Shown in pieces: positions 1-7,914 of a stretch of 44,797 nucleotides of DNA (the stretch's first letter is position 1; the number at the start of each line of letters is the position of its first letter). The notes beneath the pieces are model-generated. The model saw only the letters and a list, made by a program, of their open reading frames with translations. It had not been told where the DNA came from and did not search any database. A program made the position numbers and the translations under genes. Where the stretch lies: contig JAHLFG010000035.1 of the NCBI GenBank assembly GCA_018883895.1, positions 1 through 44,797 on the forward strand. Reading direction: 5' to 3'. This stretch comes from Candidatus Anaerobiospirillum merdipullorum (GTDB lineage: Bacteria; Pseudomonadota; Gammaproteobacteria; Enterobacterales; Succinivibrionaceae).

Positions 1-81
1 GCATTGACAAAAATTATCGCGAAATTTTGCGTTAAATATGACGTAGATCCTGCCGATCCCACCTTAAATGCTCTATTATGA
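1..81 (+). CDS. possible 3' end of an unrecognised gene
   Basis: A reading frame open from the first base of the window runs 26 codons to a TGA at 79-81. In E. coli the gene before hpf is rpoN, but this tail does not show the conserved RpoN box (ARRTVAKYRE), so I do not assign it. It may equally be non-coding leader DNA. Confidence is low because only the last codons could be present. Confidence 0.2.
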   Translation, partial: ALTKIIAKFCVKYDVDPADPTLNALL

Positions 82-129
82 AGATGTGGTCTTCATATGA
101 ACCTAATTTATCCAACACCTAGGTTGGAT
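77..129 (+). promoter_or_regulatory. two short hairpins in the hpf leader
   Basis: Two perfect inverted repeats precede hpf: an 8-bp stem at 77-84/90-97 (TATGAAGA / TCTTCATA, 5-nt loop) and a 7-bp stem at 110-116/123-129 (ATCCAAC / GTTGGAT, 6-nt loop). The second ends just before the AAGGA ribosome binding site at 131-135, so it could modulate translation of hpf. Neither is followed by a T-tract, so they do not look like terminators. The function is inferred. Confidence 0.35.
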
Positions 130-142
130 TAAGGATGTTACT

Positions 143-430
143 ATGCAATTAGCTATTCAAGGTATCGGCATCAAAATCACTGACGCGTTAAACGATTTCG
201 TCAATGATAAATTTAAAAAGTTAGATCGCAAGGCTGACCTCATCAATGCTATTTCCGTAACCTTAACGGTGGATAAATTGGTTCACATTGCCAAAGCAGA
301 TATCGATGTTAAAGGCAATAGCCTGCATGCCGAGGCCTCAAGCGAAGATATGTACTCCGCCATTGACGCCTTAATTGATAAAGTTGATCGTCAAATTGTG
401 AAGTACAAAGAAAAGATGAAGCAAGAATAA
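143..430 (+). CDS. hpf: ribosome hibernation promoting factor, short form
   Basis: The 95-residue protein has the same length as E. coli HPF and aligns along its whole length, with the beta-alpha-beta-beta-beta-alpha pattern and the C-terminal conserved stretch DMYSAIDALIDK near residues 69-80. Short HPF binds in the decoding channel of the 30S subunit and helps form inactive 100S ribosome dimers in stationary phase. The ATG at 143 has an AAGGA seven bases upstream. It is the first gene of an hpf-ptsN-rapZ cluster like the one beside rpoN in E. coli, but a terminator follows it immediately, so hpf is probably made in excess over the two genes downstream. Confidence 0.95.
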   Translation: MQLAIQGIGIKITDALNDFVNDKFKKLDRKADLINAISVTLTVDKLVHIAKADIDVKGNSLHAEASSEDMYSAIDALIDKVDRQIVKYKEKMKQE

Positions 431-450
431 GTTTTTATGCTTTAAGCTTA

Positions 451-478
451 AAACCCTGCCATTAAAGCAGGGTTTTTT
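451..478 (+). terminator. rho-independent terminator after hpf
   Basis: A perfect 9-bp stem (AAACCCTGC at 451-459, GCAGGGTTT at 467-475) with a 7-nt loop runs into a T-tract. It lies between hpf and ptsN, so it probably ends most hpf transcripts while partial read-through, or a promoter not recognised here, supplies ptsN-rapZ. Confidence 0.88.
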
Positions 479-502
479 GCGCTAACTAGACTCAATAAAC
501 CT

Positions 503-1114
503 ATGCATCAAGATTTCACCCTACTCCCGCCCACCCTGATCCTTGCGCCCTTAGTGTGCTTTAGTAAAAAGCGTTTATTTGAAGAGTTAAGTGAAAGCGC
601 GGGCTTTTTATTAAAGTTACCCGCCAAAGAAATCAATCAAGCGCTCTATGCGCGTGAAGCGGCTGGAAACACGGTAGTGGCTCCAGGGATTGCCATACCG
701 CATGCGGTAGTTGATGGCGCAATGCCATCGTTATTAATTGTCAGCATGTTAGATGAAAAGGTCGATTTTCAGCCTCTTGATAGCAAGCCTATGGCCATTG
801 ATATTGCCTTTGCCTTTTTCTTTGCTCCGCAAAGCAAGCTTGAAGAGGCCGAGGAGATCTTAGAGGGCTTAAGTGAAATCTTACAAAATAGCGATTTAAC
901 GGCCAGCTTACGCCGCGCACATCACGATGAAAGTAAGATAGATAGGCTTCTGCATAAAATTGATACGCGCCTGACCCAAAAACTACGGCCAGAATTGCAA
1001 GAAAATGAGCCCGAGCCTCCAACTGCAGAGCCCCATGATAGTGCAAATAACGACAGCGACGAGCCTTTAGATGAAACGGTGCAGGCCATTGCCAATAATC
1101 TTGCCGAAAGCTAG
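503..1114 (+). CDS. ptsN: PTS IIA-like nitrogen regulatory protein (EIIA-Ntr)
   Basis: EIIA of the nitrogen PTS, a cytoplasmic phosphocarrier that senses metabolic state and controls, among others, potassium transport and sigma-54 related processes. The phosphorylatable histidine is visible in GIAIPHAV (His67), matching His73 of E. coli PtsN. The PTS EIIA-2 domain covers about residues 10-152. The protein is 203 residues against about 163 in E. coli; the extra C-terminal 45-50 residues are acidic and low in complexity. The ATG at 503 has no recognisable Shine-Dalgarno sequence and lies only about 25 bases after the hpf terminator. It sits next to rapZ as in E. coli, but no HPr-like npr/ptsO gene follows. 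Confidence 0.93.
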   Translation: MHQDFTLLPPTLILAPLVCFSKKRLFEELSESAGFLLKLPAKEINQALYAREAAGNTVVAPGIAIPHAVVDGAMPSLLIVSMLDEKVDFQPLDSKPMAIDIAFAFFFAPQSKLEEAEEILEGLSEILQNSDLTASLRRAHHDESKIDRLLHKIDTRLTQKLRPELQENEPEPPTAEPHDSANNDSDEPLDETVQAIANNLAES

Positions 1115-1156
1115 GAGCATAGCCTAAGATAGGACTGTGATTGCAGGAGAAGCACC

Positions 1157-2023
1157 ATGGCAGAAGAGAGCTGTAAATTAGTCATCATTTCCGGCCGCTC
1201 AGGCTCAGGTAAGACCGTTGCCCTACGGGTACTAGAGGATTTGGGTTATTACTGCATTGACAATCTGCCGGCCATATTCTTAGAGCAATTGACCGCAATT
1301 GCCCCGCAGCGCTACCCCAAGCTTGCCGTCTCAATAGATATACGCAATATGCCGGAGAATTTAGAGTCCTTAGAGGGCTTTTATCAGCGTCTTAAAAGCA
1401 ATCAACAGATAAGTAGCACCCTTATCTTTATTGATGCCGATGATGCGGTCTTAATCAAACGCTATGCTGAAACCCGCCGTTTACATCCGCTCTCGCGCCG
1501 TCAATTGTCTTTAGATGAAGCAATTGAGCTTGAAAAACGTATTTTAGCCGATGTCGCGGCGATGGCTGACTTGCGCATTGATACCTCAAGCTTAAGCGTT
1601 CATGATTTGGCCACCGAAATTACCACCTTAATGTCAGGACGCCCGGAGCGCAACTTGGTCGTGGTCTTTGAATCCTTTGGGTTTAAAAATGGCATTGCCA
1701 AGGACGCAGACTTTGTTTTTGATGCCCGTTTCCTGCCCAATCCCTTTTGGGAACAGGAATTACGCCACCACAATGGCCTGGAGCAATGTGTCAAAGACTT
1801 CTTTGCCAAGTATCCGCAAGTGGAGCACTATATCGATGCCATCGATGATCTCTTGTTGGCCAATCTGCCCGACATTGAAAAAAGTAGCCGCAGCTATTTA
1901 ACTGTTGCTATCGGGTGTACCGGTGGTTGTCATCGCAGTGTGTTTATTGCCCAAAGCCTATATGAGCGCTTTTTAAAGCGCGGCTTTAATGCCCAAATTC
2001 GCCATCGCGCCTTAGAAAAATAG
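1157..2023 (+). CDS. rapZ: RNase adapter protein RapZ
   Basis: RapZ (YvcJ family) binds the small RNA GlmZ and presents it to RNase E, thereby controlling GlmS and glucosamine-6-phosphate supply. The 288-residue length is close to the E. coli protein (284). The N-terminal P-loop GRSGSGKT is at residues 13-20 and a second nucleotide-binding region follows at DADDAVLIKRY. The C-terminal domain has the family signature IGCTGGCHRSV near residue 252 and ends in RHRALEK, as in E. coli. The start has GGAG about eight bases upstream. It lies 42 bases after ptsN and is probably co-transcribed with it. No gene and no obvious terminator was found in the 135 bases before convergent rpoH. Confidence 0.95.
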   Translation: MAEESCKLVIISGRSGSGKTVALRVLEDLGYYCIDNLPAIFLEQLTAIAPQRYPKLAVSIDIRNMPENLESLEGFYQRLKSNQQISSTLIFIDADDAVLIKRYAETRRLHPLSRRQLSLDEAIELEKRILADVAAMADLRIDTSSLSVHDLATEITTLMSGRPERNLVVVFESFGFKNGIAKDADFVFDARFLPNPFWEQELRHHNGLEQCVKDFFAKYPQVEHYIDAIDDLLLANLPDIEKSSRSYLTVAIGCTGGCHRSVFIAQSLYERFLKRGFNAQIRHRALEK

Positions 2024-2158
2024 ATCTCCTGAGGAGCGTGGTTTACGCACATAAACGTAAGTTTCACCCAAGGTTTTACCCCCTTAGGCATGAGCAACAC
2101 GAGCTATCACCTGCCAAAAGCTTAAGCTACGGCTGTTTTGCCCCGAGCTTATGGCGCT

Positions 2159-3256
2159 TTACTTGCTATCTTGACTGTCTATTTTAGTGACTGTTTTTGC
2201 GCTTTTGCCCTTACCGCTACCGCGTGGCCGCCCGCGCTTGCGTACAGCAGGTTTGTCTTCAGGGGAGGTAGGCAAATGCGGCAGGGCTTTTTGCATTTGT
2301 GGCTTGTCACCCTCTTGCAAGATAGATTTTTTAATCTTGCTTAAAGCGGTACTTTCAATTTGCCGCACGCGCTCAATGGAGACTTTAAGTTCAGCCGCCA
2401 GCTCTTGTAAGGTGGCTTTGTTGTCATCCAACCAGCGGCGCTTAATGATGTAGCGACTGCGCTCATCTAGCTCCTGCAGAGCCTTACTTAAGCGTTTTAA
2501 TTCCCAGCTTTCATAATCGCGTTGCTCAAAGGTCTGGGCAAAATTAGAGTTCTCATCTTCAAGGTAGGCCGCCGGCGCTAAAGTACTTCCCGCCTTATCT
2601 GCGTTACTATCATCGCTCTCTAAATCATAGCCAATATCCTGCCCGGCAAGACGCGTTTCCATCTCCGCCACATCCGAGGGGGTTACCCCTAAATCCGAGG
2701 CTACAGCATCGCGCTCTTCTTCATTAAACCAACCCAAATGCTTTTTATTTTGGCGCAATTTAAAGAAGAGCTTACGCTGTGCCTTGGTGGTGGCCACTTT
2801 GACCACGCGCCAATTTTTAATCACATAATCGTGAATTTCCGCCTTAATCCAATGCACCGCAAAGGCCGCCAAACGTCCCCCCACATCGGGATCAAAATGA
2901 CGTACCGCCTTCATTAGGCCAATATTTCCCTCTTGAATGAGATCAGAAATGGGCAAGCCATAACCGGCATAGCCGCGGGCAATTGAGACCACCAAACGCA
3001 GATGCGAGAGAATTAACTTACGGGCGGCATCTAAATCACCATAATCCTTCAGGCGGCGGGCCAAATTACGCTCATCTTCAATCTCGAGCATTGGCATCGC
3101 ATTGACGGTCTTAATATAGCTTTCAAGATTACCCACCGGAGCTAACATCGTGCTCCCTGAAAAGGGCGCAGTGGTACTACTTTCCTCAGGCTTAGGCTCG
3201 ACCTTAGAGGCGTGAGGCAAAATCTCCGGAATGGGGTTTTTATCGTGGTTGCTCAT
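2159..3256 (-). CDS. rpoH: RNA polymerase heat-shock sigma factor (sigma-32)
   Basis: Group 3-like sigma-70 factor that directs RNA polymerase to heat-shock promoters. The core matches E. coli RpoH: PVGNLESY, region 2 ([27 protein letters not shown]), the RpoH box [13 protein letters not shown] and region 4 (ERVRQIE). With the start used here (ATG at 3256, 19 bases after the cydC stop, GAGAG upstream) it has 365 residues against 284 in E. coli. A second candidate start is ATG at 3148, which has AGGGAG four bases upstream and begins [11 protein letters not shown] like the E. coli protein; an in-frame ATG at 3301 would overlap cydC. About 50 extra C-terminal residues carry a basic AT-hook-like motif ([12 protein letters not shown]). 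It lies at the end of the cyd operon, not after ftsYEX as in Enterobacteria. Confidence 0.93.
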   Translation of the reverse strand: MSNHDKNPIPEILPHASKVEPKPEESSTTAPFSGSTMLAPVGNLESYIKTVNAMPMLEIEDERNLARRLKDYGDLDAARKLILSHLRLVVSIARGYAGYGLPISDLIQEGNIGLMKAVRHFDPDVGGRLAAFAVHWIKAEIHDYVIKNWRVVKVATTKAQRKLFFKLRQNKKHLGWFNEEERDAVASDLGVTPSDVAEMETRLAGQDIGYDLESDDSNADKAGSTLAPAAYLEDENSNFAQTFEQRDYESWELKRLSKALQELDERSRYIIKRRWLDDNKATLQELAAELKVSIERVRQIESTALSKIKKSILQEGDKPQMQKALPHLPTSPEDKPAVRKRGRPRGSGKGKSAKTVTKIDSQDSK

Positions 3257-3275
3257 GAAACTCTCAATGGCAAAA

Positions 3276-4919
3276 TCAAAGCGCAGCGCTAATGCGCTCA
3301 AAAATCAATACATTGTCGCACAAATTCACCCCCACTTGCTTGTGCGTTACCATAATCACTCCCCGGCGCCGCTGTAAAATGCGCGTTAAAATCCGCTTTT
3401 CTTGCGTTGCATCAAGACCTTCCCCGGGCTCATCTAAAAGCACAAAAGGGGTGCATTTAAATAAGGTTAAGGCCAAGGACAAACGCCGCGCCTGCCCGCC
3501 GGACAGACTATGCCCCTCCCGCCCGACATAGCTATCAAGCCCGTCTGGCAGGGACAAAATAAAATCGCGCAATTCCACCTCAGCTAAGGCTTCTTCAATT
3601 TGCGCACTGCTACACTGCGGACGCATCAGGCAAAACATCTGTCGCACCGTACCGGAGATAAAACACGGATCTTGCAGACACATGCTTACTTGGCGATGCA
3701 AACTGTGGGGGGAGAGCTGTGTCCCGGGCAAGTTGTTGTAATAGATCTCCCCGTCTTGTGGGGCAATTAAGCCACATAAAGCATGCAATAAAGTACTCTT
3801 ACCACTGCCCAACGGCCCTTGAATGGCATAATTGCACTTAGCTTTAAAGGTAAAAGAAAAATCCGTGATTAAAGGCTCTTTACCCGTAAAGCCTAAGCTT
3901 AAATGAGTGCATGTAATGGTGGTCAGCGGCCCATTTAAAGCAGTCGATCCTTCCTTGCGCACTTTACCGTTAATAAGCTCTAACACGCGCGTGGCGGCCT
4001 GCGCAGTTTCAGGCAAAGTCAAAAAGGCAGCACTTAAAGGCTGCAAGCACTCAAAGCAGGCCAATGCACCGATGGCAAGCATCATAGTCTGAGCGACACT
4101 GATTTGAGATTGTAAATAAAGCGTGCCGGCACTATGTAAAACACCAAGAAAACACAGTGCTACCAAAGTAAGGAGCAAAGATTGCGTCAGACCTTCCAAC
4201 AGACTCAAGCGAGCACGTAACCTAGCAATTTGCTCAGCTTTTTGCTGTAAATGCGTCAGACGCACTCCTAAAACGCCTAAAACCGTAATATCAAACAAAC
4301 CGCGGATAAAATCTGCCGTCTCATGATGAAGTTTTAGCTCAGCACTACTTACCTTGGCACTGACATCATGACCTGCTAAGGCCATGAGGGCCGGGATAAA
4401 GAAGCCTGCGAGCGTAAAACAGCAGATAAAACAAAAAAGCAAGTTATAGGAAAAGGAAGCTAAGATGGCACTTACCAGCGCTCCGACGACAAAAGCCACC
4501 ACTGCCGGTTCAAATTGGCGAATAAAGGCCAACTCCAGCTTTTCAATATCACTGTGCAGCCGCCGCTCCAAATCAGCTTGTGCCAAACGTACTTGTGCCT
4601 CATGCTCTAAGCGTAAGGCAGTGGCAAAGAGCGCCAGGCGCATCTGCTCCATTAAGATAAAAGCCGCGCGATGGGACAACAGTCTATCGACATAGCGAAG
4701 AGCCGTACGCGCAATGGCCAGCAGGCGAATTAAGGCAGAAGGAACAAAGAGATTTAATAAAATTCCAAAACTAAAGGCCGCGGCCATCGCACTTAAAAAC
4801 CAGCCGGCCGTCGCCATCAGACCAATGGAGGCTAGGCTTGAGCAAAGGGAAGCTAATAGTCCCCATAAGGCCGCCTGCCATTGTAGGCGTAAGAGGCCTA
4901 AAAACTTAAGCACCGCCAA
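3276..4919 (-). CDS. cydC: heterodimeric ABC transporter CydDC, subunit CydC
   Basis: Half-transporter that pairs with CydD in the inner membrane; the CydDC complex is needed to assemble cytochrome bd and has been linked to thiol (cysteine/glutathione) export and, more recently, heme handling. The 547 residues comprise an N-terminal six-helix exporter domain (about 10-300) and an ATPase domain with Walker [10 protein letters not shown] (368-376), signature LSGGQ (472-476), Walker B VLLDE (493-497) and an H-loop histidine at 526. The start overlaps the end of cydD by 14 bases, so translation is probably coupled. Its order, second after CydD, is that of E. coli cydDC. Confidence 0.93.
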   Translation of the reverse strand: MAVLKFLGLLRLQWQAALWGLLASLCSSLASIGLMATAGWFLSAMAAAFSFGILLNLFVPSALIRLLAIARTALRYVDRLLSHRAAFILMEQMRLALFATALRLEHEAQVRLAQADLERRLHSDIEKLELAFIRQFEPAVVAFVVGALVSAILASFSYNLLFCFICCFTLAGFFIPALMALAGHDVSAKVSSAELKLHHETADFIRGLFDITVLGVLGVRLTHLQQKAEQIARLRARLSLLEGLTQSLLLTLVALCFLGVLHSAGTLYLQSQISVAQTMMLAIGALACFECLQPLSAAFLTLPETAQAATRVLELINGKVRKEGSTALNGPLTTITCTHLSLGFTGKEPLITDFSFTFKAKCNYAIQGPLGSGKSTLLHALCGLIAPQDGEIYYNNLPGTQLSPHSLHRQVSMCLQDPCFISGTVRQMFCLMRPQCSSAQIEEALAEVELRDFILSLPDGLDSYVGREGHSLSGGQARRLSLALTLFKCTPFVLLDEPGEGLDATQEKRILTRILQRRRGVIMVTHKQVGVNLCDNVLIFERISAAL

Positions 4920-6636
4920 GTGTCACCTCCTTATCAGCAAGCGCAATTAAAGGTGCCCGATGGGCGGCAATGATCACCGTATGATGGCGCTTTAACTGCA
5001 CTAAGGCCTGCGCCAAACTTTGCTCGGCCACTTGGTCTAAACTGGCACTGGGCTCATCTAATAAAATAAGCGGCGCTTTACGCAATAAAGCACGACTTAG
5101 GGCCAGGAGCCGTGCCTGACCGCCGGAGATGCCACCATGATCATCACCTAGCATAGTGTCCAAACCCTGCGGCAAATTACTAAGTAAACTTGCAGCTCCG
5201 GCTTTTTGTAGAGCCTTAATTAACTCTTCATCTGTTGCCTGCGCTTTGGCAAGGCGTAAGTTGTCACGCAAGGTGCCATAGAAAAGATAAGGCCGTTGCG
5301 GGACAAAGGTATAGAGTGCTTGCCGTTGCTCCTTACTTAAAGCATTTACATCACAGCTGATGGTTGTTACTTGTCCACCATCTTGCGGCCCAGGCGCAAG
5401 CTTAAGGCTTATCGTGATAGTGCCACTTTCCGGGGTTAGTAAGCCAGCAATGGCGGCAAGTATCGTGCTCTTGCCACTGCCGGAGGGGCCGGAGAGCACA
5501 TTAATCGCCGTCCCCTTTAAGGTAAACGAGGCATCATTCAGGCCAAGCCTGCCATCGGGGTAGCGTAAGGTGACATGATTAAAGGTAAGCGTCATTAATT
5601 GCGCGGTAGCCAAACGCTCAACGCTCACTTGCGTCAGTGCACGAGGTGCATTATCTGTAGCCGTTATTGCCCTCTTAGGTAAGTTAAGGCTTAACAAGTC
5701 ATTTAAACTTTCCGCAGCGGCCAAAGCTCTTTGCTTGGCGTGATAATTTTGCCCCAATCGGCGTAGCGGCAGGAAAAACTCTGGGGCACAGAGCAGTACA
5801 AAGAGCGCCTTTTCATAGGAAAAGCCCTGCTCATAGACGGCAAAGCCCAAGGTAATGGCGCAAAAGGCCACCCCTACCGTGGCAAAAAACTCCAGAGCCA
5901 GCGCCGATAAAAAGGCCACATACAAAATTTGCATGGTCTGCACCCGCCAGTGCCTGCTCATGCGACGCACGGCACTTAATTCGCGTTTGCCCAAATCAAA
6001 GATAAAGATGAAAGGCAGCTTGGTTAAAGCCTCAAAAAAGCGCTCGGATAAGCGTTTTATTTGTAATAACTGCCTATCATTAAGCTCCTTGGCTTTTTTC
6101 CCTATAAAAACCATAAAGAGCGGAATTAAGGGGCACATCAGCGCCAAAGCAAGTGCACTTAAGGGAGAGGCTACGGCCATAAAGACCAATAAGATGGCCG
6201 GCAGTACCATCACCTGACGTAAAGTATGGCCAAAGGCGGTAAAAAACGGCGTAATAGAGGTAGCAATTTCACTTAAAAGTGCCGCCACCCCGGGATTTAC
6301 CCCCTGTGAAAACGGTCCTTGCCGGGAAATGGCCTGCAAGATCTCTTGCCTTACGGCAAGTTCACAGCTAAAGGTCAGCTTGGCATTTAATTTACTTAAG
6401 TATAGATGTAAGCATAGCCGCACAAATACACATAAGAGTGCCATATACCACAGCGTACTTTCTGCAGGGGTTTTAAGCAATAAAATGGTGGTGGCTATCT
6501 TGGCGCAACAGGCATAGAAAAAAGCCATGCACACCGCATCGCAGGCAAAGATGGCGGTTTGCAGGCTTAAATTGCGCCTGAGCGTTAACGCTAAAGCGCT
6601 TAATAAACGCGGGGGCGGGTTTAGAGATTTTCCCAC
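4906..6636 (-). CDS. cydD: heterodimeric ABC transporter CydDC, subunit CydD
   Basis: Partner of CydC in the exporter required for maturation of cytochrome bd. The 576-residue protein (E. coli CydD 588) has a six-helix membrane domain (about 20-300) and an ATPase domain with Walker A GPSGSGKST at 383-391, signature ISGGQAR and Walker B LILLDE. The start is a GTG at 6636 that lies inside the 3' end of cydX (16-base overlap), preceded by a GAG-rich stretch. The two overlaps cydX/cydD and cydD/cydC make coupled translation of the whole set likely. Confidence 0.92.
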   Translation of the reverse strand: MGKSLNPPPRLLSALALTLRRNLSLQTAIFACDAVCMAFFYACCAKIATTILLLKTPAESTLWYMALLCVFVRLCLHLYLSKLNAKLTFSCELAVRQEILQAISRQGPFSQGVNPGVAALLSEIATSITPFFTAFGHTLRQVMVLPAILLVFMAVASPLSALALALMCPLIPLFMVFIGKKAKELNDRQLLQIKRLSERFFEALTKLPFIFIFDLGKRELSAVRRMSRHWRVQTMQILYVAFLSALALEFFATVGVAFCAITLGFAVYEQGFSYEKALFVLLCAPEFFLPLRRLGQNYHAKQRALAAAESLNDLLSLNLPKRAITATDNAPRALTQVSVERLATAQLMTLTFNHVTLRYPDGRLGLNDASFTLKGTAINVLSGPSGSGKSTILAAIAGLLTPESGTITISLKLAPGPQDGGQVTTISCDVNALSKEQRQALYTFVPQRPYLFYGTLRDNLRLAKAQATDEELIKALQKAGAASLLSNLPQGLDTMLGDDHGGISGGQARLLALSRALLRKAPLILLDEPSASLDQVAEQSLAQALVQLKRHHTVIIAAHRAPLIALADKEVTLGGA

Positions 6637-6713
6637 TTCTCAACTATATGTGCGACGATGACGGTAAAGGCGATAGCGCCCATTAAACCGACAAACCAGC
6701 CTAAATAAATCAT
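6621..6713 (-). CDS. cydX: cytochrome bd small subunit CydX
   Basis: A 30-residue membrane peptide starting MIYLGWFVG at the ATG 6713 and ending with TAA at 6621. It shows the CydX pattern: short N-terminus with aromatic residues (E. coli begins MWYFAWILG), one hydrophobic helix and a charged end (VEKWENL). CydX binds CydA and stabilises the heme b595/d active site of the oxidase. The gene lies 58 bases after cydB and overlaps the GTG start of cydD by 16 bases, the place expected from E. coli cydABX. It is shorter than the 37-residue E. coli protein. Confidence 0.88.
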   Translation of the reverse strand: MIYLGWFVGLMGAIAFTVIVAHIVEKWENL

Positions 6714-6771
6714 TTACGCTACTCCTAAGTTTAAGGCGGTAACGGTAGCTACCGCCTCTTAGCTACTAATG

Positions 6772-7914
6772 CTATTCACCCATCTTGACGTGATCGGCTA
6801 CCATCGCCTTACCCCACATCTTCTTATAGGCATAGACGGTGTAGGCCAAAGCTATCGGCAATAACAACAGCACGGTGTAGAACATCACGTTTAAGGTAAA
6901 TTGCGACGAGCTGGCATCCCATACCGTAAGTGAAGACTTAGGATCAACACTTGAAGGCATCACAAAGGGGAAGAGTGCCGCGCCGGCAGTAACAATGGTG
7001 CTAGCAATACCGATGCTTGAGCACACTATGCCGCGCACTGCCCGTCCTTTCAGACCATACCAGGCAGCTAATAACATGCACACCGTCGCTGCAAGCGGCA
7101 CGATAATCAAGAGCGGCAAGTTGACATAGTTGGCAAATAAACCATGCTCAATCACACTCACCGACTTACCGGTAATGACCTGATAACTATCAAACGGTGC
7201 CGGAGCATCATATTGCCACCCGGGCATCTGATAGGAGACGATCCCGGCCACTAAGAAAAATACCACCGTGGCAAGACCGCAACCAAAGGCCACCTTACGT
7301 GCCCGCTGAGCAATTTTCTCTTCCGTACGCAATTGAATCCACAAAGCCCCTTGGGTTAAGAGCATTAAGACTGCAACTAAGCCGCATAAGAGCGCAAAGG
7401 GATTTAATAGCGGTAAGAGCGCACTTAAGAAGTAGCCGTCATAGTGCCAGCGCATGTTTTCATCAGCCCAGAACGGCAAGCCTTGTAACAGATTGCCAAA
7501 GGCGACGCCAAAAATGAGCATCGGCACTAAGCTTCCGACGGTAAGCGCAATATCCCAATTGCGATACCAGCGCTCAGTCTCACCGTGATTGCGATAATCA
7601 AAGGCCAATGGACGTAACCAAATGGCAAAGAGCACTAAGAGCATCGCCCAATACAAACCGGAGAAGGCTGCGGCATAGACTTCAGGCCAGGCGGCAAAAA
7701 TGGCGCCGCCGGCGGTAATTAACCACACCTGATTGCCATCCCAATGCGGCACAATGGTGCTGATAATCGCCGAGCGCTCAGCACGATTGCCTCCACATAA
7801 AGGATAGAGCAGGGTGGAGACAGCCATATCCATACCATTAGTTAAGGCAAAGCCGATTAATAGTAAGCCAATGAAAACCCACCAAATGGCCTGCAGAGTA
7901 TCATAATCAAGCAT
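6772..7914 (-). CDS. cydB: cytochrome bd ubiquinol oxidase subunit II
   Basis: Integral membrane subunit of the high-affinity cytochrome bd quinol oxidase. With ATG at 7914 the protein has 380 residues (E. coli 379) and begins MLDYDTLQAIWW, as in E. coli; this start has a GGAGG five bases upstream. Conserved stretches include PHWDGNQVWLITAGGA, AAFSGLYWAML and ALFPFVMPSS. The start codon overlaps the cydA stop in the arrangement ATGCTTGA (8-base overlap), so the two subunits are translationally coupled. An in-frame ATG 27 bases further upstream has no such support. Confidence 0.96.
   Translation of the reverse strand: MLDYDTLQAIWWVFIGLLLIGFALTNGMDMAVSTLLYPLCGGNRAERSAIISTIVPHWDGNQVWLITAGGAIFAAWPEVYAAAFSGLYWAMLLVLFAIWLRPLAFDYRNHGETERWYRNWDIALTVGSLVPMLIFGVAFGNLLQGLPFWADENMRWHYDGYFLSALLPLLNPFALLCGLVAVLMLLTQGALWIQLRTEEKIAQRARKVAFGCGLATVVFFLVAGIVSYQMPGWQYDAPAPFDSYQVITGKSVSVIEHGLFANYVNLPLLIIVPLAATVCMLLAAWYGLKGRAVRGIVCSSIGIASTIVTAGAALFPFVMPSSVDPKSSLTVWDASSSQFTLNVMFYTVLLLLPIALAYTVYAYKKMWGKAMVADHVKMGE

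Noticed and set aside
789-1046. An 85-codon minus-strand frame inside ptsN
   Set aside because: It is a shadow of the well supported ptsN coding frame and has no features of its own.
2024-2158. An npr (ptsO) gene or terminator after rapZ
   Set aside because: No HPr-like frame with the active histidine and no stem followed by a T-tract were found in these 135 bases.
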